This document shows positions 1 to 4,105 of a DNA stretch of 5,829 nt, one piece after another (within the stretch, counting starts at the first letter, position 1; each line of letters begins with the position of its first letter). The stretch lies in assembly GCA_031273385.1 (NCBI GenBank), contig JAISRY010000176.1:1-5829 (forward strand), written 5' to 3'. The position numbers and the translations under genes were made by a program. This DNA comes from Tannerellaceae bacterium. GTDB lineage: Bacteria; Bacteroidota; Bacteroidia; Bacteroidales; Tannerellaceae. The notes under the pieces are model-generated. The model had not been told where the DNA came from, ran no database searches, and saw only the letters and a list, made by a program, of their open reading frames with translations.

Positions 1-70
1 TGACGAAGCAGGCGCCCATCTGCCATATCCAACGCATTGCTTCCTCTTCCTGTGGTGTTAATTTCTCCAT
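1..70 (-). CDS. BlaI/MecI/CopY-family transcriptional repressor, N-terminal fragment
   Basis: Reading leftwards from the ATG at 70-68, 23 codons are visible before the window ends: MEKLTPQEEEAMRWIWQMGA, then CFV. The pattern LTxxEEExMxxIWxxG followed by a short beta-strand residue run is the start of the winged-helix DNA-binding domain of BlaI/MecI/CopY repressors in Bacteroidetes. Full family members are about 120 residues, so roughly 80% of the gene is outside the window. These repressors bind as dimers to operators in their own promoter and are often released by cleavage by a BlaR1/M56-type membrane peptidase encoded just downstream; whether such a partner exists here cannot be seen. The palindrome just upstream (85-118) supports the assignment. 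The alternative is an unrelated short winged-helix regulator, which I think less likely. The inducer and target genes are unknown. Confidence 0.75.
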   Translation of the reverse strand, partial: MEKLTPQEEEAMRWIWQMGACFV

Positions 71-84
71 GATACTTACTTAAT

Positions 85-118
85 TACGAATACATCGCAA
101 ACATACGAATATTTCGTA
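85..118. promoter_or_regulatory. Candidate double operator for the BlaI-like repressor
   Basis: Positions 104-118 read TACGAATATTTCGTA, a perfect 6-bp inverted repeat (TACGAA / TTCGTA) with a 3-bp spacer. Positions 85-99 read TACGAATACATCGCA, which has the same 15-bp design with 4 of 6 arm positions symmetric. The two centres are 19 bp apart, just under two helical turns. They lie on either side of the -7 element, so occupancy would block RNA polymerase. BlaI/MecI operators in Firmicutes are also short dyads (TACA/TGTA type) placed in duplicate over promoters; the Bacteroidetes sequence differs. Binding by the product of the gene at 1-70 is inferred from position and family habit. Confidence 0.5.
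98..105 (-). promoter_or_regulatory. Candidate -7 promoter element of the BlaI-like gene
   Basis: On the minus strand this reads TATGTTTG, a full match to the Bacteroidetes -7 pattern TAnnTTTG. It lies 27 bp upstream of the ATG at 70. I see no clear TTTG -33 element at the expected 19-21 bp further upstream (about 125-130), so the promoter may be weak or rely on other contacts. It lies between the two operator-like palindromes and overlaps the first of them by two bases. Confidence 0.5.
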
Positions 119-150
119 ATCTTGTATCGCTTTACCAGTTAAAGATCGTT

Positions 151-179
151 AAGAGAGTTGAGAGTTGAGAGTTGAGAGG
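151..179 (-). repeat. Left heptamer tract of the fold-back element
   Basis: Three consecutive TTGAGAG units (7-bp period) follow an AAGAGAG start at 151-157. This forms the outer end of the left arm. The complementary tract in the right arm has one unit more, so copy number differs between the arms, as expected of a slipping short tandem repeat. Confidence 0.8.
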
Positions 180-429
180 CTCTCGGAGAGAGCTAACATA
201 GCTAGGCAGTAGCCTAAGGCTACTGTATACGAATGGATGACCACCCCACCCCTGCCTCCATCGGAGGCAAACCTGCTTTACGGTCTCCGGTATAATGCCG
301 CAGAATATATCGGAGGAATCGCCTGTCGATAGGTTTGCCTCCGATGGAGGCAGAGGTTGGGGGGGGTAATCCATTCGTATACAGTAGCCTTAGGCTACTG
401 CCTATCTATGTTAGCTCTCTCCGAGAGCT

Positions 430-461
430 TCTCAACTCTCAACTCTCAATTCTCAACTCTT
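430..461 (+). repeat. Right heptamer tract of the fold-back element, overlapping the araC 3' end
   Basis: Four CTCAACT-type units with a 7-bp period (one is the variant CTCAATT) form the outer end of the right arm. The tract runs into the araC reading frame: the last two amino-acid codons (AAG at 461-459, AGT at 458-456) and the TGA stop (455-453) lie within it. Confidence 0.8.
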
Positions 462-1358
462 CTTCCGGTATTCGGTGGGGGAGATTCCGAGGTGTTTTTT
501 AAAGAACTTGCCGAACGTGGATTGATCGGAAAAGTTCAGCAGGTTGGAGACTTGCTGGATTGTTGTGTCGGGCATCTTCAGTAAGACCTTGGCTTCGATA
601 ATCAGGGCGTCGTCTATCCAGTTGTTGGCCGGCTTGCCGGTCAGCTCTTTTAGGATCAGGGAGAGGTACTGCGGTGTGATGAACAGTTTGTCGGCATAGA
701 AAGAGACCAGGTGTTGCTCCCTGGCATGTTCGAAAAGCAGCAGCAGGAAGCTATTCAGCAGCTCCTCCTTGCGCGAAAGGGAGGGCTTGACGAACAGCTC
801 ATCTTTCCCGGCCATAATATTGCCCAATTCCAGCAGGAAACCGGAAAAGGCATTCTGCAACACCTCTTTGTGGAACGCATGTGTCCGTAGCCCTATCTTT
901 TCCCTCAACTGCCGGATGCAGCCATCCAGGTGCGCCGCTTCTTCCGGTTCAAGCGTCATACAGGGATTATTCCTCAACCGCATATAGTTCATCATGGGCG
1001 GACTTATCTTTGGGATAGGCTGGCAGCCGTCGAGGAAGCTCTTGTCGACCATCAACAGCATGCTCTTGATATCGGGCGTCATCCAGGCTACCTGGAAGAT
1101 GTGCGTCGGCATGATGATGATGAAGCTGTTGGACGAGAGGGTGTAGGGGACATAATCGAGGCTGACTTTAGCTTCCCCCTGCAGGACTAAGGCCATGAAA
1201 AGGGCGTTCATCCTGACGGGGGAGGTGTACCCATCCGTTTTCTCCCCTTTAGAGAGCGTGCCGTCTACGTCGGTGATGCTGAATATACCGTTAAAGTTAT
1301 CGGTGGTGGTGAGGTAACCGTTCAGCTCGGCAATTTCAATAATCGGAAGTTCTCCCAT
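453..1358 (-). CDS. AraC-family transcriptional regulator, divergent from the efflux operon
   Basis: This 301-residue protein is a DNA-binding regulator, probably of the divergent efflux operon. Residues about 45-110 contain a cupin-like sensing segment (NALFMALVLQGEAKVSLDYV, then a strand pair ending IIIMPTHIFQV). The C-terminus holds the paired AraC helix-turn-helix motifs: HTH1 about 218-245 (FYADKLFITPQYLSLILKEL) and HTH2 about 266-292 (IQQVSNLLNFSDQSTFGKFF), then the family signature F-K-K-x-L-G-I-S-P-T-E-Y-R. The frame stays open upstream to an ATG at 1487, which would add 43 residues. I prefer the ATG at 1358 because MGELPIIEIAEL is the usual N-terminus of this group, 301 residues is a normal length, and the extension is Lys-rich and encoded by AT-rich leader DNA. 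The ligand is unknown. The stop codon is supplied by the adjacent repeat element, which makes the last residues (KKS) partly repeat-derived. Confidence 0.88.
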   Translation of the reverse strand: MGELPIIEIAELNGYLTTTDNFNGIFSITDVDGTLSKGEKTDGYTSPVRMNALFMALVLQGEAKVSLDYVPYTLSSNSFIIIMPTHIFQVAWMTPDIKSMLLMVDKSFLDGCQPIPKISPPMMNYMRLRNNPCMTLEPEEAAHLDGCIRQLREKIGLRTHAFHKEVLQNAFSGFLLELGNIMAGKDELFVKPSLSRKEELLNSFLLLLFEHAREQHLVSFYADKLFITPQYLSLILKELTGKPANNWIDDALIIEAKVLLKMPDTTIQQVSNLLNFSDQSTFGKFFKKHLGISPTEYRKKS

Positions 1359-1404
1359 ATTTTTAGTTTCTTTTTTGGTGATGTATTCGTTCGTTCTTGA
1401 CAGG

Positions 1405-1412
1405 CAAATATC
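1405..1412 (-). promoter_or_regulatory. Weak candidate -7 element for araC
   Basis: On the minus strand this reads GATATTTG, one mismatch from TAnnTTTG (GA in place of TA), 46 bp upstream of the preferred araC start. No good TTTG lies at the right distance upstream: the nearest TTTC copies give spacings of about 14 and 24 bp. It sits between the arms of the 1384-1391/1429-1436 inverted repeat, which could be an autoregulatory site. If transcription starts here, the upstream ATG at 1487 cannot be used. Confidence 0.3.
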
Positions 1413-1580
1413 TGCTTTTTTATTTAGAAACGAATAGAAAGCCTCCTTTTTTTCGTTTATGACGAAGCATATAGCAGAATAAACCACCCCTGTTTTCTAA
1501 AATCGGTAGATATTTGCAACGCAATTGATCGGTTATAAGGCGTTATTTGTCGATGATTGTGTGGAAGCGGACGTTTTTTA

Positions 1581-1612
1581 TTTGCATGAGTAAATAAGTA
1601 ACTCTACTTTTG
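1581..1612 (+). promoter_or_regulatory. Bacteroidetes-type promoter of the efflux operon
   Basis: A TTTG -33 box at 1581-1584 is followed by a 20-bp spacer and a TACTTTTG -7 box at 1605-1612, a full match to the primary sigma factor pattern of Bacteroidetes (TTTG-N19-21-TAnnTTTG). Transcription would start near 1618-1620, giving a leader of about 40 nt before the ATG at 1661. With both boxes intact, basal transcription may be substantial, and the AraC regulator could then modulate rather than strictly enable expression. Confidence 0.75.
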
Positions 1613-1660
1613 TTTCGGTTAATGTGTAAGTTTTACCCTTATAATAAATTCTACGGTTGA

Positions 1661-3043
1661 ATGAAAAAAGAGATCTTTATTAGACGTATTATATGGTCGG
1701 CTGGCTTGTTGTTGTCGTGTGCGGCTTTTACATCCCTTAACGCCCAACAGCCATTGGCGCTTGATTTGAACAAGGCGTTGGAAATCGCCATGAGTGAGAA
1801 TCCTGTTGTGAAAGTGGCCGATCAGGAGATTACAAAGAAGAAGTACGCACAAAAAGGGGCGTATGCCGCCCTTTTCCCGCAGATTAATTTTGCGGGCGAC
1901 TATGGCCGCACCCTCAAGAAGCAAATCATGTATATGGATTTCGACCTGGGCGGGGGCACAGAAATACCCGGAGTGGAGATGCCTGATATGAGCGGCGGTA
2001 TTGAAGTCGGACGGAGCAATAACTGGAGCGTAGGCTTTACAGCCGGTATGCCGTTGGTGAATGCTTCGTTATGGAAAAGCCTCTCCATATCGGCTTTGGA
2101 TGTAGAGCTGGCGGTCGAACAGGCGCGTTCTTCAAAAATAGAGATGACGCTTCAGGTGAAGAAGAGCTTCTTCGGCGTGCTTCTGGCCAACGATTCCTAT
2201 CGCGTATTTAAGGAAAGCTACGACAATGCCATGGAGAACTATCTGGATATCCAACATAAATTCGGGCAGGGATTGGTGGCCGAGTACGACCTGATACGTG
2301 CCGACGTATCGGTAAAGAATATCGAACCGAGCCTGTTGCAGGCTGAAAACGCCGTCACGTTGGCCAAGTGGCAGTTAAAGGCTTTGCTGGGTATGGATTT
2401 AGACCTGTCGATCACGTGCGAAGGCCGGCTTACCGATTTCCGGTCGGAGCTGTTTGCCGACTATTTGTCGGTCAATACCTCTTTGGAAGAGAATACCTCC
2501 CTCCGGCAGTTGGATCTCCAGGCGGGACTGCTGAAGCATACGCTCGACATGCAGAAGTACGACTTCCTGCCGACCCTCTCCCTGACCGGGCTTTATCAGT
2601 GGAACGCGATGAATAACGACTTCCGGTTCGGCGATTACCGCTGGAATCCCTATTCGATGATCGGTGTGTCGCTCTCTGTGCCGATCTTTTCGGGTGGAGG
2701 CCGGTTGAATAAAGTAAAACAGACGCAGGTATCTATCCATCAGTTGACCCTTCAAAGAGAAGATACGGAGCGGAATCTGCAACTTGCCGTAAGACAATAT
2801 ATGGACAATATGCGTACCTGTATCAAGCGCTTTGATGCGGCGCAGAAAGGCGTTGAACAGGCCCAACGGGGATATGCCATCGCGCAGAAACGGTATGATA
2901 CCGGAGCCGGAACGCTCCTTGAGATGAATGATGCGGAGCTTGCCATGACACAAGCCAGATTAAACTTTAATCAATCCATTTATGATTATATGATTGCCAA
3001 ATCGGAGATGGAAAAAATAGTAGGAAAACAAACGTATAAGTAA
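1661..3043 (+). CDS. TolC-family outer-membrane efflux channel (OEP)
   Basis: This 460-residue protein is the outer-membrane exit duct of the pump. It begins with a signal peptide: basic MKKEIFIRR, hydrophobic core, and a likely signal peptidase I site after LNA (residue 28), leaving QQPLALDL. Two outer-membrane efflux protein repeats follow (about 32-245 and 255-455). In the first, LFPQINFAGD (71-80) and WSVGFTAGMPLVN (122-134) look like beta-strands flanking a Gly-rich surface loop (about 84-118). In the second, FLPTLSLTGLYQW (302-314) and MIGVSLSVPIFSGG (333-346) are the matching strand pair. The helix-turn motifs FGQGLVAEYDLIRAD (201-215) and YDTGAGTLLEMNDAEL (412-427) are the usual periplasmic-tip turns. 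No strong Shine-Dalgarno precedes the ATG, which is common in Bacteroidetes. It is first in the operon and overlaps the adaptor start by one base. A Cys at residue 20 (LLSC) is a poor lipobox, so I favour an unlipidated channel. Confidence 0.93.
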   Translation: MKKEIFIRRIIWSAGLLLSCAAFTSLNAQQPLALDLNKALEIAMSENPVVKVADQEITKKKYAQKGAYAALFPQINFAGDYGRTLKKQIMYMDFDLGGGTEIPGVEMPDMSGGIEVGRSNNWSVGFTAGMPLVNASLWKSLSISALDVELAVEQARSSKIEMTLQVKKSFFGVLLANDSYRVFKESYDNAMENYLDIQHKFGQGLVAEYDLIRADVSVKNIEPSLLQAENAVTLAKWQLKALLGMDLDLSITCEGRLTDFRSELFADYLSVNTSLEENTSLRQLDLQAGLLKHTLDMQKYDFLPTLSLTGLYQWNAMNNDFRFGDYRWNPYSMIGVSLSVPIFSGGGRLNKVKQTQVSIHQLTLQREDTERNLQLAVRQYMDNMRTCIKRFDAAQKGVEQAQRGYAIAQKRYDTGAGTLLEMNDAELAMTQARLNFNQSIYDYMIAKSEMEKIVGKQTYK

Positions 3044-4089
3044 TGAAAATGAGAACGAATTACACCAATAGGATGAAAGCGGGACATGTATTCAAATACA
3101 TACCGGTTATAATGGCCGCTTTTCTGGCCTCTTGTTCGGGAGAAAAGAAAGAGGTGGTTACGGTTGATGAAAAGGTAAAAGTGAAAGTAGAGGCCGTACA
3201 TATGCAGGACGTGGAGCAACTGTATGAATTTGCCGCCACAGTGACGGCCAATGTATCCAATAAGATTGCCCCCCAAGCGCCTGCGCGGATCGAAAAGCTG
3301 CATGTAGAGGTGGGTGATCGTGTAAGAGCCGGTCAGTTGTTGGTTACGATGGATGCGACAACCCTGAACCAGTTGAAGATACAGATGGAAAACCAGGAGA
3401 TAGAGTTCAATCGTGTGGATGAGTTATACAAGGTGGGAGGCGTGTCCAAGTCGGTTTGGGATGCGCAGAAAGCCCAGTTGGATATCAGCCGGAACACGTA
3501 TAAGAACCTGCGGGAGAACAATCAGTTGATCAGTCCGGTATCCGGCGTCGTTACGGCGCGTAATTACGACAACGGCGATATGTACAACGGGGCGACCCCG
3601 GTCTATGTAGTGGAACAGTTCAGTCCGGTAAAACTGATGGTGAATGTGTCGGAAAGCTATTATACGAAAGTGGCGAAGGGGATGGATGTGGATATCCGGT
3701 TGGATGTATATGGCGACGAACTGTTTAAGGGAAAGGTCTTTCTGATCTATCCGACCATCGACGCCGCCACGCGTACCTTCCCCGTCGAAATCAGGATACC
3801 GAACAACGACCAGCGCGTACGTCCCGGTATGTTTGCGCGGGTCGTCATGAACTTTGGCGATATACGGCGTGTCGTCGCCTCAGACAGGGCGGTGGTGAAA
3901 CAACCCGGCTCCGGCGACCGCTACATGTATGTCTACCGCGACGGCCGGGTGAGCTACAACAAAGTGGAATTAGGCCGCCGTATGGGCGACCGCTACGAGG
4001 TGATCTCCGGCGTGGAGGATGGCGACCAGGTGGTCGTTACCGGGTTAAACCGTCTGACGGACGGGCAGGAAGTAGTAGTAGTACGATAA
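3043..4089 (+). CDS. RND efflux periplasmic adaptor (HlyD/AcrA-type membrane fusion protein), lipoprotein
   Basis: This 348-residue protein links the RND pump to the TolC channel in the periplasm. A lipoprotein signal ends in the lipobox LASC, with Cys at residue 31, so it is probably anchored to the inner membrane by lipid. Beta-barrel and lipoyl half-domains follow: IAPQAPARIEKLHVEVGDRV (75-94) with GQLLVTMDA, then a short helical hairpin (about 106-160), then the second lipoyl half LISPVSGVVTARNYDNGDMY (162-181). A beta-barrel domain (about 195-270, with TFPVEIRIPN and RPGMF) and a membrane-proximal domain (280-348) complete the fold. At the hairpin tip R124, L128 and S135 have the R-x3-L-x6-S spacing that AcrA uses to touch TolC. 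Its ATG overlaps the channel stop as TAATG, which suggests translational coupling. A later ATG at 3073 would place the Cys at residue 21, a more usual signal length, and is a real alternative start. Confidence 0.93.
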   Translation: MKMRTNYTNRMKAGHVFKYIPVIMAAFLASCSGEKKEVVTVDEKVKVKVEAVHMQDVEQLYEFAATVTANVSNKIAPQAPARIEKLHVEVGDRVRAGQLLVTMDATTLNQLKIQMENQEIEFNRVDELYKVGGVSKSVWDAQKAQLDISRNTYKNLRENNQLISPVSGVVTARNYDNGDMYNGATPVYVVEQFSPVKLMVNVSESYYTKVAKGMDVDIRLDVYGDELFKGKVFLIYPTIDAATRTFPVEIRIPNNDQRVRPGMFARVVMNFGDIRRVVASDRAVVKQPGSGDRYMYVYRDGRVSYNKVELGRRMGDRYEVISGVEDGDQVVVTGLNRLTDGQEVVVVR

Positions 4090-4092
4090 GAA

Positions 4093-4098
4093 AAGGAG
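4093..4098 (+). promoter_or_regulatory. Ribosome binding site of the RND pump gene
   Basis: AAGGAG lies 7 bp before the ATG at 4106 in the 16-bp gap after the adaptor stop. It is the only strong Shine-Dalgarno sequence in the window; the channel and araC starts lack one. It fixes the pump start and suggests independent ribosome loading on the third gene. Confidence 0.8.
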
Positions 4099-4105
4099 AA
4101 ACAAT

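Larger units (their letters stand above)
151..461. repeat. Large fold-back (inverted-repeat) element between araC and the BlaI-like gene
   Basis: The left arm (about 151-274) and right arm (331-461) are near-perfect reverse complements around a central segment of about 56 bp (275-330). Each arm contains three short palindromes with 3-nt spacers: GCTCTC-GGA-GAGAGC at 179-193 paired with 414-428; CAGTAGCC-TAA-GGCTACTG at 207-225 paired with 382-400; TGCCTCC-ATC-GGAGGCA at 253-269 paired with 336-352. The differences between arms are few: one G/T change near 201/406, a 2-nt length change in the C/G-rich tract (241-252 versus 353-366, the latter with eight Gs), and one extra heptamer on the right. 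The centre has a further imperfect dyad (TCTCCGGTATA at 284-294 against 306-316). It encodes no credible protein. It could be an intergenic repeat family or MITE-like element, a strong RNA hairpin protecting or ending the araC transcript, or both. No U-tract follows on the minus strand (150 leftwards), so it is not a standard intrinsic terminator. Confidence 0.9.
1359..1660. other. Divergent regulatory region between araC and the efflux operon
   Basis: These 302 bp hold no convincing gene. From left to right I see: the araC leader with AT-rich sequence before its ATG; an 8-bp inverted repeat (TATTCGTT at 1384-1391, AACGAATA at 1429-1436) around a weak leftward -7 candidate; a small dyad TTCGT-N5-ACGAA at 1452-1466; two copies of ATCGGT at 1502-1507 and 1528-1533 (26 bp apart); three copies of TATTTG at 1511, 1544 and 1579 (33 and 35 bp apart, the last being part of the -33 box); then the rightward promoter and an untranslated leader of about 40 nt. 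Direct repeats upstream of the -33 box are where AraC-type activators usually bind, but no single repeat here is long enough to name as the operator. Confidence 0.6.

Noticed and set aside
275..337. Invertible promoter: long inverted repeats around a small centre, with TAGGTTTG (a -7 match) at 330-337
   Set aside because: There is no TTTG -33 box at the right distance (305-310 is ATAT-like), the -7 match straddles the arm boundary, it would point into the antisense of araC, and no recombinase gene is visible.
359..366. Run of eight Gs as a phase-variation tract
   Set aside because: It is not inside a gene or between promoter boxes. It explains only a length difference between the two arms of the fold-back element.
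151..461. CRISPR array, tRNA cluster or retron-type structured RNA
   Set aside because: The repeats are inverted with no regularly spaced direct repeats and unique spacers. No tRNA cloverleaf is visible, and no reverse transcriptase or cas gene is nearby.
132..584. Short open frames on both strands across the fold-back element
   Set aside because: They are made of repeat-derived sequence, lack a start context and family resemblance, and one runs antisense into the end of araC.
1359..1487. In-frame N-terminal extension of the AraC protein from an ATG at 1487 (43 more residues)
   Set aside because: The extra segment is Lys-rich, falls in AT-rich leader DNA that carries the likely promoter, and would make the protein longer than its family. 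The ATG at 1358 gives a normal N-terminus.
1709..1720. Lipobox in the TolC-like channel (LLSC, Cys at residue 20)
   Set aside because: Leu at -2 is unfavourable for lipidation, while a good signal peptidase I site follows after LNA at residue 28.
2399..2953. Open frame of about 184 codons antisense to the channel gene (similar ones lie opposite the pump at 4199-4696 and 5270-5803)
   Set aside because: They mirror GC-rich codons of well-supported genes, are rich in Arg and His, and show no recognisable domain. They are shadows of the coding strand.
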